From the NCBI GenBank assembly GCA_947044405.1, contig CAMRHE010000012.1:8242001-8306000 (forward strand): a stretch of DNA of 64,000 nucleotides, given 5' to 3'. Source of the stretch: Leptodactylus fallax (lineage: Eukaryota; Chordata; Amphibia; Anura; Leptodactylidae). The translations under genes and the position numbers were made by a program. Shown here in pieces: positions 47,859-59,937 of the stretch (position 1 is its first letter; each line of letters starts with the position of its first letter). Below the pieces are notes generated by a model that searched no databases, was not told the DNA's origin, and saw nothing but the letters and a program-made list of their open reading frames with translations.

Positions 47859-48948
47859 CTTTTCATCATGGGTTGTGGCTATGGGTACAGTAGTACTCAG
47901 AGACTGACTAGGAAGTGGCTATACAGTATGCTGTGCTTACCAAATTACAATGCCACATATACCCATTTCAAGCCTCTTTTCCAGGTCCTGCAAGGGAAAT
48001 GGGGACATGAAGCTCCTGCTCTCTGGGATTTCGATGCGCTTCTCACATGATGACCGCAAGCTTCTGGAGGAAGCTTTAAGCCTAAGGGACTTCCAGGTGG
48101 TGTGCTGGAAATTGACCATGGTGCAGAGTATGAAGGATCATAATGAACTTTTTATAATTTTATACTTTTATATCTGTTTTATATTTTCATATCTGCATTT
48201 TTCTCAAGATAGTGTATCTGACTGACTCAAAGAGAAATCTACATGCCATAGTGTTGTGAAGGATCATAATGAACATTTTATACTTTTATATTTTCATATC
48301 TGCTTAAGGTGTACTGTGTGTAAAAAAACATTGTTATCCTTAAAGTTGAATATTAGATGTGGTTGTTTATGCTTGAAACTGAGTGTAATGTAATGTTACA
48401 CTACCAGATAGTGTCTGCATACCAAAGTGAGAATCCTTTGTGTCCAAGAAGACATGTGCTTGGCTTGCTGCCAGAAGACATCTCCCTGGATCACAGCGCA
48501 AGACAGGAGATTGCTGACCATATACGGAACTGCTTATATCTGTTATCTATGAATTCAACATATACTACACCAATTAGGATTGAACATGAGGTCTTACGTT
48601 GCTATGTTAACCCTTTCCTATACTTGCTGCTATATGAACTTATGTTGCCTTAATAAAGTATGTCAGTGCGCCCCTGTATTCGGCTAAGAAAGAGGGTTCA
48701 TACCAGCATTCTGTGTCTGGTGTCAATGCCTCGCCGCTAGCACTTAGCTCATATCAATTAGGACAACGACAGTTACCTGGGGGACCTGGTCAATTGGCCC
48801 ACAAAGGGTCATGACCTTATCAAGAGCACCAGACTCTGTCTGACCATACTGTTCCTATCTGGTTGTGCTGGCTCTAAAATATCAACATTATCTACACAAG
48901 CGTGCACCACATTGCTCTTTGTATACAACAAAGTGTGCTCTTGACTTA
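47859..48948. other. unannotated DNA with tandem motif and polyadenylation-like signal
   Basis: GAAGGATCATAATGAAC occurs at about 48133 and 48258 in similar context. AATAAA at 48652-48657 precedes a more GC-rich stretch. I considered an LTR but found no target duplication. Confidence 0.4.
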
Positions 48949-49081
48949 GTATCTACACTCATAAGTATGCACATGGTTTTGTGTGCATATACAGTATATA
49001 CAGTCTGCAATACATATTCCTTATATACAGTAGATCTATATAGTATACAGTATAGTACACACAAAACCATAGTGTAGATAC
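48949..49081. repeat. inverted repeat, ~50-bp arms
   Basis: GTATCTACAC at 48949 pairs with GTGTAGATAC ending at 49081. The arms also share ATGGTTTTGTGTG and TATACAGTATA, with a 14-base insertion in the left arm. It is probably a small MITE. Confidence 0.7.
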
Positions 49082-51821
49082 TGGGAGAAATTTATCAGTA
49101 CCTCTAGGCCAGTTTTCTGGCATAGAGAGAAGGTATTGCAGCTCACATTTGGTGCAAGGCCCTTTCTTTTGCCAAACATCCTTTACAACCCGAGTTTTGC
49201 ATCTCATTGAACCAACATATTCATTATAAATCACGCCAGTTTTCTGGGCGTGAGTTATAATAGAAATCTACGCCAGTTCCTAACTGGCATAGACTTGCAT
49301 TCTAGTGGTGGGACATGCGGCTGATTTATAAAGAGGCCGGAGCTTCATGGCAATGGGTTAGGTGAGTATAACTTTTATTTTTCATTTGTTTGTAATATAT
49401 TGATAGAATGTTCACTGAGGGGGGCAGAGGGCTTTATGTGGGGGCTACTTGAGTAGAGATTAAAGGGGTTGTCCAGAAAATTATGAAAAAAATCTTACAA
49501 TATTCTACAGAAAAAAACATACAAGAAAAAGATTTGGGTTACATGTTAAATTCAGGAATGGGAATGAGGAATGTGAAAAGTTGAAGTGAGGCATTCTTTG
49601 ATAACTCAAGAGATAATAAAATGATGAATAAATTCAGATTAAAATAAGGCAGCAGCAAAACAATATTTTAGTACAATTTATTCCCCACCTGTACAGTTCT
49701 TGTAGTATAAGTCTAGGCATAGAAATAATGACCATACAAGTCTCGAAGTATTATGAATAGGATGTGATTTAATATGGAATAGATTTATTATGTAATACAT
49801 AAAACTGTAAAGCTTAGTATTTTATAATTTTTTTGTGATAATTTATGTCAGATTTGTATTTGTATAACATTCCACCCATTGGCATCCATCCTATGAACAT
49901 ACTGTTTTGGAAATTATGTATAGAGACTATAAAACATCATTTTCCAGAGTAAAAAAGAAAAAATAACCATGAGGAAATTGCTATTTGAATCTAAAATAAA
50001 AGAATAATAAGAATTAATTGAAATGCTTGTGTAAGAATGTGTAACACAAAACTGTCAATTCAGAATAGCATTTTACAATTGTAACCCTAGGATCTGAAAC
50101 ATATATGTGATTTTGCTGTATCAAAGTATGCTTAGGTCTTGAATATTGGATATATTGAGGTAAATTAACAACCTAATATGTATGTCAAATACCTTTATTA
50201 ATATTATGCAGGTTCTCACTGATTTTTAGATTATTATGTACTCTGCCGCACAGAAAATAACTTTGCTTCATAGATGCTACAAGTAGTTGTTGAGCACTAG
50301 TTGAGCTTGACTCTATAACTCATGAATACCTTAGACTCATTCACCCATGACCATCTGCATAGGCTGATATAGTTGGGTCTAGCACCCCTTACCAGATTGC
50401 TGTGCCACTTGCATATTACTAATTCGCTATGCTTAATAAAAGTCTTTGTATAGCCCATGTCTAACATAAAAAATGAAAACAATGACGTTGGGTTATCATG
50501 TGTTGTTGACCATAGTTTCAAAAGCACTGCATTTGGTATCTGAAACCCCTGGCTTTAGTGAGGAAGACTGTAGGATATAATATTAGATGGAGGCCATTCA
50601 AATGTTCTGCGTAACAGAAAAAAGTTCTGAGCTCGGACCTCCTTAATGCAAGGGTTAATAGAGGGAGGTTCTGAGCTGAGAACCCCTTTCTATGATGATC
50701 TAGCACAGCGGTCCCCATCCTTTTTTGTACCAAGGACTGCTATCATGGGAATAGTTTGATGGGGTGGGGTTTAGGACGGCAGAGGTCATAACTGCACGAT
50801 CTATGCGTTATTAAGGGAGCTCTCTCCATATCCATATCCAGTTTATGGATATGGAAAAAGCTCCCTTACTGTGTCTGTATTACATATAGTGCCCTAATTG
50901 TGCCCCTCACAGGTATTAGTCTCCCCCCTACACAAGTAATGATATTAACTGTGGGGTGGGACTGTGGGACACTATAACTGTAATATTGCCCCCGCCCTCC
51001 CCCCACAGGTAATAGTCCAAGGAACTTCATTACCAACCTGGTAAGTGGAGAGTGTCTGCAGGACACTGGAGAGTGATCTACTGGTGAAAGCTACAGAGGT
51101 CCCCAAAGACCGGGCCGGCCCAGTACCAAGAGATCCACAGCTCGGTATTGGTCCAGATTTTCAGCTGCAAATCTGTTGAGAAATCTGCTTCAACAAGTCC
51201 ACATCAATTATGTAGATTTTTTTTGCGTATTTGCTGTTGTAGTTTCCAGGCTAGTCTCTGATCTTTTGGCTCCAGTGATGACGTATCAGGACATGTGACT
51301 GCTGTAGACGGTGGCTATGTCAGCACTACACATCATCACTGAAGGAAAATAAACTGTTATACAAACCTGAGGATCTTGCTGCAAATCCACAAAAGTTGGA
51401 TTCTACAACAGTAGGATTCTTGTTCTTTTTGCAACAGAAAATGACACGCTACAGATTTTAAACTCCCCTCTGCAGGTCATTCTCTACAGCACAGAAAATC
51501 TGCAGTATTCCCATCATGTGGGATCTTATCCTAAGCGCTTAATCATGCAACAGTGTTTTATGGCCATTTCTTTACTGGCCAGCACACAGACCCAATGTAA
51601 ATATAGGATCTATTCAAACAGCCGTTTTACCGATTTTACACAGTCCATGTGTCCCGGACCCATTTTATCGGCATCATAGAAGTCAATGGGCCCGCGAAAA
51701 CAACAGGCGACACTCAGATAGCATCTAAGTGTCAACTGTTTTCATGGATCTGTTGCAGGAATACCTGGGTCTATCCCCTTTCTGGAAGATATTCAGATAT
51801 TTTGTGCTTCAGGAGAGACTC
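49082..51821. other. mostly unannotated DNA with isolated MITE ends
   Basis: A T2-type end, TTAAAGGGGTTGTCCAG, lies at 49461 without a partner. A hAT-like end, CAGCGGTCCCCATCC, lies at about 50706 without a matching right end. No gene is recognised. Confidence 0.45.
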
Positions 51822-52179
51822 TAAGGCTAAGTCCCCACGTAGTAGGCCGAAGCAAAAAAGCGTTGAAGGGAAAACCTGTGGCGACAACGCAGTTTTTCTC
51901 ACAGCGCTTTCCACAGAAAGTCCGCAGAGGAAACTTGCTTTCATTGTACCTATTGGGAAACCTCCGGTGTTTCCGTAGGTTTAATTGACATTCTGCGATT
52001 TCCAAAACCGCAATGGTTTTGGAAATCGCAGCGTGTCTGCTGCTCATATTTTTTTTCCACAGCGTGTGGATTTGCTAGAATCCCATCCACTACACAGTGA
52101 CTAAACTCTGCGTGTTTTTCCGTGGCATTTCTGCTGCAGCCAAAACGCAGTGTTTCCTATACGTGGTGCCTGTCCTAAA
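51822..52179. mobile_element. MITE related to 36527-36824
   Basis: The left end ctaaggctaagtccccacgt and the right end (complement ctttaggacaggcaccacgt) are imperfect inverted repeats. It shares aaagtccgcagaggaaa with the 36.5-kb copy. An inner palindrome, GCGATTTCCAAAACC with its complement, lies at 51994-52031. Confidence 0.6.
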
Positions 52180-52399
52180 GTCCTGAACCATATCCACACC
52201 TATGGTAACATCCAGTGTTCTCCAGCAACAACAAAAAATACTCTTCAGTGCCCATGAGCACTAATTCCTGCTATCTGGCCACTAGCATCAGTGCCCACCA
52301 GCACCCCACAACCTAACTTCACCTCAGGTGCACCCTTTTACCTTACTGCCCACAGTCAACAAATTTTTACCAGCAGAGAAGATACTCAGGGGATCAAAA

Positions 52400-52567
52400 A
52401 TGAATATGCCCAGATTTATTGATGTGGAGAAATTGATTTCTCTGGTGCATGAAAACCCTGAGCTGCCAGATTACATTTGAGAACTATACCAAGATCAGAG
52501 CAAATAAGACAGTGCCTGGGATCTTATCACTGAGGAGCTGTACCCCAAGGAATGGACTAAAGGTCAA
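52400..52567 (+). pseudogene. MADF-domain fragment (probable Harbinger second protein)
   Basis: The frame from ATG at 52400 reads PRFIDVEKLISLVHENPEL and then WDLITEELYPKEWTK, the start and middle of a MADF/Myb-like domain. Two in-frame stops (TGA after PDYI, TAA after QDQSK) break it. PIF/Harbinger elements often encode a MADF or Myb-like DNA-binding protein besides the transposase, and a Harbinger transposase remnant lies 2 kb away on the opposite strand. I infer, but cannot prove, that both come from one element. A decayed host MADF gene exon is the alternative. Confidence 0.65.
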
Positions 52568-52589
52568 AAAACCCACAATCTCATTAGTA

Positions 52590-52835
52590 CATCTTGCCCA
52601 TATAGCTGCTCCATATGTGTCAAAAATGTGTTCTTTCTTGCTCCCCTTCCTGACAAGCACTGTTTATACATGGTGCATGATGCGTTTAATTGTAGGCCAC
52701 ATAACTGCCCCATATATGTCAAAAATATGTTATACTTGTTTATGGAACACCTTTCTGACAAGCGACGTTTATACATAGTGCATAATGCGCATTAATGTAG
52801 GAAATATAACTGGCCCGTGTGTCAAAAATGTGGGG
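52590..52835 (+). repeat. ~103-bp tandem repeat, 2.4 units
   Basis: Units start near 52593, 52696 and 52800, each with cataactgccccatat-like and tgtcaaaaatgtg-like sequence. The second unit also repeats gacaagc and tttatacat. It lies directly 3' of the MADF fragment. Confidence 0.8.
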
Positions 52836-53466
52836 TTTTTTTTTTCTTTCAAATGTAAGCACTTGTTAGCATTTTTTTTATTATTATTGAAATACCTGAA
52901 TACATGGAGGAATAGCTCCTGAGACCAGTACCAAAAGCAGTTGGTTACAGACAAGAGGAGAAATGAAGATACGCCACCTGCCTATATACAGTACAGCCAA
53001 ACCTATATACAGTACATAGCAACTGAGTTTCCTCAAGTCTGTAATGGATGTGCACAGAGCTGTTTGTTTCTTTGTTTTAGATCAGTCATTGAATTTCTAG
53101 TGTCTCATTATATAACCAATGTGAACCTTGAGGAGCCTAAATAACATTAGGGTTATTTCAGGCAGAAATGCATGAGATAGATATGGTTAAGATAGATTGA
53201 ATTGGTAACGTTATATATACAATCATAGGTATGAGAGATGTAAAGATTTTTGAGAAATTCGCTCATCTCTAGTGTTCACCAATTTTAATGTGATGTGATT
53301 AAAAGTTATATTTTATTGGGGTGATAATTGATCTTAGTCCCTATATGGGACTATTTTTTCTCAACTACTGAATTGGTGCCTCCATTGAAGAGATCCCTTT
53401 TGTTTACATCCAAATGCACTGCATGGAGTTATACCAATATCCCAAATTGCATATTGCATATTGCCC
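52836..53466. other. unannotated DNA
   Basis: A possible Harbinger-MITE end, gctcatctctag, lies near 53257-53270. No gene is seen. Confidence 0.45.
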
Positions 53467-53571
53467 AAAATCTTAGCAACAGAGGCACTAGTTTGCCAAG
53501 GGAAAACACAGTTTGATTCAGGTGACCCTAACCTATCCATCTGCTGGGTTCTGGTGACAGACTTCTTTAAG
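53467..53571. mobile_element. right half of the T2-like MITE seen at 817-1094
   Basis: Ctagcaacagaggcac-like sequence through GCTGGGTTCTGGTGACA matches 970-1092. The end is followed by TTAA. The left terminus is absent. Confidence 0.65.
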
Positions 53572-53646
53572 AAAGGGACTTTGGCCCAAAAATGCTACAC
53601 ATTATCAACCATCGATGCTTGAAAAGTGGCATCAATACAGACTCCC

Positions 53647-53822
53647 TTTAAAGGGTTTTTCTAGAACTAACAAGTACATATTATTGTTTATATACTGAAA
53701 CCTTATACAATTTTCCTGTATACTTTTTTAGATAAATACCTAATGGTTTTCTAAATCTTAGCTTGCAGTCCATTATACAAAATAAAATATAAAATTTATT
53801 TTCTAAAACTGGTCAAGCCCTT
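53647..53822. mobile_element. possible small TTAA MITE
   Basis: Begins TTAAAGGGTTTTTCTAGAAC and ends with a weak complement, TGGTCAAGCCCTTAA. The match between the ends is imperfect, so this is tentative. Confidence 0.4.
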
Positions 53823-53888
53823 AAAAAATATGTGCCACTGTGTACAATCTTGTAATATGTTAGCATTTTATCTAGATCTAAATTGTAA

Positions 53889-54300
53889 TTAGAGATGGGC
53901 AAACCGATTTCATCACCATATTTTTTTTTTAACAAAACTGACTAAATGGCGATTTGTTTTGGACAAACTAAAATGGCTGCTATCACATGTATTGTGCAGT
54001 AAAAATGCAGAAAAGACACATGTCTGTGAGTCACTTTGACATTCTGGCATCACCTGACATCAGCTGACAGCCTTTCAGCCAATAGTCAATGGCAGGTGGC
54101 TGATGTCATTTACATCATATAAGGTGCTGTGGGCTAGAACACAAGACATTTCAGGGATGGTGGAAGTAGGCGATGGATGGGTTATTCATCACTGCATGAT
54201 ACAGAGCACTGAGTGCTGCAAAGTTTGCAATACAGCAAGAGGATCTTAGAAGTAGGAGAATTAGAAAAAAAAAACTTTTGTCAAATTTAATCTATTTGAT
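53889..54300. mobile_element. Harbinger-type MITE, left end only
   Basis: TTAGAGATGGGCAAACCG at 53887 onward resembles the terminus of the MITE at 5734-6218. An internal palindromic stretch surrounds ctgacatcagctgacag. The right end is not found; the boundary given is approximate. Confidence 0.4.
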
Positions 54301-54521
54301 CAATTACAGACAGATTAGTGATATAAATCATAGATAGGCCTTATGGAGAATATCTGTGCTGTGTCAGCCAGACTGCTACAATAATGCAGACAAAGAACAG
54401 TTCACCCTTTCGTTGCCAATAATCTAATTTAGTCTAAGTCTGTTTTGTAAAAGAGCAGTTTGATCTGTCCACAGAGTGTTTAACATAATTTTTACTGACA
54501 AAGTCACCCTTCATTTGTTTG

Positions 54522-55480
54522 CTAGAATCTCAAATGTGCATTCGGCAGGCCCTGGTGAGCCCATATGACAAAAGATCGCATGACATGGGTGGAGAGCGCA
54601 AACCCCTCCTTGGCCACAATCACGAAGAGTGCAGCTATCCCAGAAGAACCAGAAAGAGGGTGCAAGTGGTTGTTAAGAAGCTGCTGACCTATTCTGGAAG
54701 CCCTGAAGACACCAGCATCCACAGCTTTCAGTAGGCCCTAACGTCCACAACCACAAACCGGTAATTGCTAGCAGCCAAGGTCAACAACAGCACTGAAAAA
54801 ACTACTTGTAGTTGAAGAAACAGGCACCAGAGTTTGATGGCTTCTTAACATGTTGATGGCTTCTTAACATGGATGTGTTTTATGCCCAGTGTCCCTAAGC
54901 AGTTTAGGAACATCTCAAAGTCCTGGAACCCAGTCCTATTAGGTCCTATTTGAACCCAGTCTTCACGTGTAGGTGGTGGCATCACTGTTGCCTTTAGACT
55001 TGTCCAGTTGACTTGACACATCAACTGGATGATCCCTGAAATAGTCAATGCTCCCAGAAGAAACTCAAAAGCAGAGACACAAAGGTGTTTCAAGCCATCT
55101 GCAATCTATAAATTAAAAAAAAATTTACACAATAAAGTTTACAGTTTTTTTTTGTTTTTTTTTATTAAGACCATGATTGTGCAAAATGAAGCATACAAAT
55201 AGTGGGATGGCATTACTATGAAGATGAAGGTAACACAGTTGTTAAAAAGTGAGATATGTAATGTGAAAATGGTAGTATTGGGAAGAAATAGTAACTTACC
55301 TCAAGTTAACAATCATCAGTTCTTCAGCAGAAATCAACCATCTCATTTTGGTCTCCTGGTGGGTGAGACCAACCCGAAGTAACTCTGGTAGCCTATCAAA
55401 GATCTGGATGGATGTTTGGCAGAACACATGGGACTTCTCCTTAGAGCTGTAGAAGAGCCCCTTTCAGGACCACTGAGAGA
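54522..55480 (-). pseudogene. PIF/Harbinger (HARBI1-like) transposase, decayed
   Basis: Read from 55480 downward, the minus strand gives SIQIFDRLPELLRVGLTHQE and MRWLISAEEL (55470-55310). LGALTISGIIQLMCQVNW and MPPPTREDW follow, then FLNCLGTLGIKHIHVKKPST (55093-54850), NYRFVVVDV (about 54760), and DAGVFRASRIGQQLL with VIVAKEGFALSTHVMR (54720-54570). These are the successive conserved blocks of Harbinger transposases. The first catalytic Asp (expected in GALDGKH) is Gly. The block around the third residue reads VAKEGF where ADEAF-like sequence is expected. Several frame changes and stops confirm that it is dead. The C-terminal block expected after MR is missing. Confidence 0.85.
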
Positions 55481-55510
55481 TGATAGGATGAGTGCAGTAC
55501 CGCTTGCTGC

Positions 55511-57549
55511 TTCATCCTCGGTTCTTCCTTAAACATCTGCATTTGCAGACACCCTCTGAATCACAGAGAAATTAACTACAGCAGAAGTAAAGGACCCATG
55601 GCTGATGATCTCATGATGGCAAGCCCAAAAATGCCAGAAACCAGTGCAATAATGCAGAGGAATCCAACACTGCTCTGTAGCCAGAGAGAATGATGCCTGG
55701 CTGATCATTTCCAGGGGGTTGGGATAAAGATTTTTGGACAAATTAATTTTGTGGCACCCATTTCTGAAATGAGTTTCTGTTTTCCCAAAAAACATAGACT
55801 TGTAGATCAGCCATGAAAATCAGACCATTTTGGACGGTTTTCACAGCCAAGTACACAGCACAGCTGTGTGAAGGCTACACAGTGGTTTTGGGTGCAACTC
55901 CCAACACACAACCAAAGATCGCTGAGTCACATTGTGACTCCTTCCTTCATGTTGAATGGAGTTGTATTGAGACCTCGAGAGTGCCGTGACTGCAACTTTT
56001 AGTTGCAAAAAAGTCCAACAATGTTCAACTTGAAGTCACTGTTGCAGCAGGCTCGGGATCGCAATGCAACCTCATTCACTAACATGAGTGAAGGAATAGA
56101 AGGCAACCTGTGATCTTTGGCTGTGCAACAACTCCATGTTGTACAAAAATCATCATGTAGCCCCAGACTAATACTTTCAAATAAGACTAGGATCATTTTA
56201 TGATAAGATTGTATATTTTTTTCATCAAATGTAGCCTAATTAAAGGGATTGTCCCATGAACACAGACTCTTCTCTAGAAACTGAGGCCAGCCATCAGCTG
56301 ATCACCACATATCCTGTTCTTGGGCCATTGGCAATCAGCAATTATTATCACTTGGGAAAGCTCTGTCAGTCCATACACCAAATACCCAGCTCTTGGAGCC
56401 TTGGCATTTAGTTATTAGAAACAGAATATCTACTTCTAAGGAGAAACGTTGGAACAGCTCTGATAATGTGCCTGAACCCCACTTTCAGGTCGCCTTGTGC
56501 TTGAAGGAGCTGCAACTGCCTGTGCTTTATCATTGCTCAAAGCTTGAGAAAGAGACAAGTTAGTACAGTAATGCAGAGATTAGTTTATTTAATGGGTATA
56601 TTATAAAAGTATAGTTTAAATATATTAAACTTTTAAGAAAACTCCAAATAATGCAAATCTACTCAGTGAAGAAGACTGCTATTCAATGAATGTTTTTTAA
56701 TAAAAGAAAATGGCTTATTTTGCAGCTGAGGTCTTCCTGAAATCCGTGGTTACATTATTTTCCTTCTAGCTGTTCTGTGAAAGCTGTCCCTACATTGTAA
56801 ATCCACATATTCCATCTGACACCTGCAGACTTCTATAGACACTGTACAATAATCCAATTTAACAAAGATGGATCAGTAAAACCATGAAAGTTATTAATGA
56901 CTACACATTTATAGATCACAATACTTGAAAAGAAATTTATGCTAATGCTTCTCAGCTCAATTAGCTCTTTATCTAAGGCAAAGTAATTGGGGGCTATTGA
57001 ATGGGTGACAGCATCCCCTTTTACTTTGCTGACTGTGCTGCTTTTTAAAGATCAAAGAACCATCACTTCACAGTGCAAACAGCACATGCACATCTCTGCG
57101 CAAGTGTTAAATCTTTTGTTTTATAGCATAAATCCACTTCAGTATCTAATGGGGGGATATAAATATGTGGTGACTGTGAGTATGATTATGAGTTATTATT
57201 ATACTGAGTTTACAATAAAAAAAACACAACATTAAATAGTTTTTACAAATAAAAAATCACCATTTCAATACAATTATCATCACAAAAACTGATTGAAGAT
57301 TAGTAATCTGAAATGTGTTTGCTAGTGTCCAAGGTTTATTTGTGGACTAGGGTTTTATGGAAAGGGTTAGGAGTAGGTTAGGTAGCTTTTAATTTATAGC
57401 TTCATTCTATTATATCTAACACTGTTATTACCAATAAGTTAGGATAGTCTTTGTGGTAATATTATAACATGCAAACATGTGTATAACTAAGGCTTTAGGC
57501 ACACTAGTATATTACAACTCAACCTTGTACAAAACCATAATATTACACC
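55511..57549. other. unannotated DNA
   Basis: About 2 kb; a single T2-type end, TTAAAGGGATTGTCCCATG, lies near 56240. No gene is recognised. Confidence 0.5.
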
Positions 57550-57551
57550 TA

Positions 57552-59200
57552 CAGTCATATGAAAAAGTTTGGGCACCCCTATTAATCCTAATCATTTTTA
57601 GTTCTAAATATTTGGGTGTTTGCAACAGCCATTTCAATTTGATATATCTAATAACTGATGGACACAGTAATATTTCAGGATTGAAATGAGGTTTATTGTA
57701 CTAACAGAAAATGTGCAATATGCATTAAACCAAAATTTGACCGGTGCAAAAATTTGGGTACCCTTATCATTTTATTGATTTGAATACTCCTAACTACTTT
57801 TTACTGACTTACTGAAGCACAAAATTGGTTTTGTAACCTCACTGAGCTTTGAACTTCATAGCCAGGTGTATCCAATCATGAGAAAAGGTATTTAAGGTGG
57901 CCAATTGCAAGTTGTTCTCCTATTTGAATCTCCTCTGAAGAGTGGCATCATGGGCTCCTCAAAACAACTCTCAAATGATCTGAAAACAAAGATTGTTCAA
58001 CATAGTTGTTCAGGGGAAGGATACAAAAAGTTGTCTCAGAGATTTAACCTGTCAGTTTCCACTGTGAGGAACATAGTAAGGAAATGGAAGACCACAGGGA
58101 CAGTTCTTGTTAAGCCCAGAAGTGGCAGGCCAAGAAAAATATCAGAAAGGCAGAGAAGAAGAATGGTGAGAACAGTCAAGGACAATCCACAGACCACCTC
58201 CAAAGAGCTGCAGCATCATCTTGCTGCAGATGGTGTCACTGTGCATCGGTCAACAATACAGCACACTTTGCACAAGGAGAAGCTGTATGGGAGAGTGATG
58301 CGAAAGAAGCTGTTTCTGAAAGCACGCCACAAACAGAGTCGCCTGAGGTATGCAAAAGCACATTTGGACAAGCCAGCTTCATTTTGGAAGAAGGTCCTGT
58401 GGACTGATGAAACAAAGATTGAGTTGTTTGGTCATACAAAAAGGCGTTATGCATGGCGTCAAAAAAACACAGCATTCCAAGAAAAACACTTGCTACCCAC
58501 TGTAAAATTTGGTGGAGGTTCCATCATGCTTTGGGGCTGTGTGGCCAATGCTGGCACCGGGAATCTTCTTAAAGTTGAGGGTCGCATGGATTCAACTCAG
58601 TATCAGCAGATTCTTGAGAATAATGTACAAGAATCAGTGACGAATTTGAAGTTACGCCGAGGATGGATATTTCAGCAAGACAATGATCCAAAACACAGCT
58701 CCAAATCTACTCAGGCATTCATGCAGAGGAACAATTACAATGTTCTGGAATGGCCATCCCAGTCCCCAGACCTGAATATCATTGAACATCTGTGGGATAA
58801 TTTGAAGCGGGCTGTCCATGCTCGGCGACCATCAAACTTAACTGAACTGGAATTGTTTTGTAAAGAGGAATGGTCAAAAATACCTTCATCCAGGATCCAG
58901 GAACTGATTAAAAGCTACAGGAAGCGACTAGAGGCTGTTATTTTTGCAAAAGGAGGATCTACTAAATATTAATGTCACTTTTCTGTTGAGGTGCCCATAC
59001 TTTTGCACCGGTCAAATTTTGGTTTAATGCATATTGCACATTTTCTGTTAGTACAATAAACCTCATTTCAATCCTGAAATATTACTGTGTCCATCAGTTA
59101 TTAGATATATCAAATTGAAATGGCTGTTGCAAACACCCAAATATTTAGAACTAAAAATGATTAAGATTAATAGGGGTGCCCAAACTTTTTCATATGACTG
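57552..59200 (+). mobile_element. complete young Tc1-like DD34E element, family C
   Basis: The 1649-bp element begins CAGTCATATGAAAAAGTTTG and ends with the complement, flanked by TA at 57550-57551 and 59201-59202. The inverted repeats are about 210 bp and, in the outer ~200 bp, I count only one mismatch (aatcctaatc against aatcttaatc). Inner direct repeats of the terminus (gtgcaaaaatttgggtaccc; right counterpart gcaaaagtatgggcacc) give the IR/DR layout. It carries an intact transposase. It is the best candidate in the window for a recently active autonomous element. Confidence 0.97.
57950..58972 (+). CDS. Tc1 transposase, family C, intact
   Basis: The 340-residue open frame starts at ATG 57950 (MGSSKQLSNDL); an in-frame upstream extension to 57905 uses a non-ATG codon and is unlikely. 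The N-terminal paired-like domain holds two helix-turn-helix units (LSQRFNLSVSTVRNIVRKW, residues 28-46; second near 85-115) joined by the GRPRK hook (59-63). The catalytic core contains D153 (LWTDETKIELF), the glycine box (KFGGGSIMLWGC, 186-197), D244 ([11 protein letters not shown]) and E279 (PDLNIIEHLW), 34 residues apart. It ends AKGGSTKY, a normal Tc1 C-terminus. Its length is normal for Tc1 and no conserved residue is missing. It would bind the inverted repeats and move the element into TA sites. Confidence 0.96.
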   Translation: MGSSKQLSNDLKTKIVQHSCSGEGYKKLSQRFNLSVSTVRNIVRKWKTTGTVLVKPRSGRPRKISERQRRRMVRTVKDNPQTTSKELQHHLAADGVTVHRSTIQHTLHKEKLYGRVMRKKLFLKARHKQSRLRYAKAHLDKPASFWKKVLWTDETKIELFGHTKRRYAWRQKNTAFQEKHLLPTVKFGGGSIMLWGCVANAGTGNLLKVEGRMDSTQYQQILENNVQESVTNLKLRRGWIFQQDNDPKHSSKSTQAFMQRNNYNVLEWPSQSPDLNIIEHLWDNLKRAVHARRPSNLTELELFCKEEWSKIPSSRIQELIKSYRKRLEAVIFAKGGSTKY

Positions 59201-59279
59201 TATAGAAGTCTAAGGAGCATACTGTACCTCCATGTACAGCATCTGATTTCATATGAAGGAACACAGAGGTTTTGCCTGT

Positions 59280-59835
59280 CGACTCTCAAGAAATTGGGTA
59301 TGTCCCACAAGATTGGCACATAGCAAAAGTGATCCTGGAAACAATAGGCCAGTAAGTCTAACCTCAGTGGTGGGTAAAATATTTGAAGTTTTCTAAGGAA
59401 TGCTATCATAGAATGAAAATAACCTTATGAGGAGTCGGTCTTGTCAGACTAACAGATCAGCTTCTATGAAGAGGTCAGTTCTGACATGGGTAATGCAGTT
59501 GACGTGGTTTATCTGCACTTTTCAAAGGCTTTTGATACTGCACCACATAAAAGGTTGGTATACAAAATGAGAATGTTGGAACTGGGAGTTCACCACTGGC
59601 TCACTGATAGGACAGAGGGTGCTTGTTAATAGGAAGTACTTAGACTGGGTCACAGTCACCAGTGGGGTGCCACAGGGGTCAGTATTGGGTCCTTCCTTTT
59701 TAATATGTTTCTTAATGAATTGGTAGAGGGTTTACAGAGCAGGGTTTCCTGGAAGCATGGGAAGAGACTTGGCATATGAAGTTTTATAGACAAATGTAAG
59801 TTTATGCTTTTTGGTTGAAGCAATAACATGTATGA
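59280..59835 (+). pseudogene. CR1-type LINE reverse transcriptase remnant
   Basis: Frames jump but motifs appear in order: DWHIAKV and PGNNRPVSLTSVVGKIFE (59310-59390), FSKAFDTAPHKRLVYKM (59515-59570), VTSGVPQGSVLGP (59655-59695) and WHMKFYRDKCKFMLFG-like sequence (59770-59815). These match the fingers, motif A, motif B and post-catalytic region of CR1-like RTs. The catalytic ADD segment has been deleted between the last two blocks. It is an old 5'- and 3'-truncated insertion. Confidence 0.75.
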
Positions 59836-59937
59836 TTATGTAATTAATAGTAATTATAATAATTATTAATATTATTACTGGGTAAAACTGCCAACCTTAC
59901 CTTTTGCACCCAGTGCCAGGCAGCTGCCACCAAGGCA

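Noticed and set aside
48130..48780. Possible LTR: repeated GAAGGATCATAATGAAC motif, AATAAA at 48652 and a GC-richer downstream part
   Set aside because: No TG...CA pair with matching 4-6-bp direct repeats could be found, and no primer-binding site is convincing.
50706..51165. Complete hAT element starting CAGCGGTCCCC
   Set aside because: The candidate right side (gaggtccccaaagaccggg) is in the same orientation as the left end, not inverted, and no 8-bp duplication was found.
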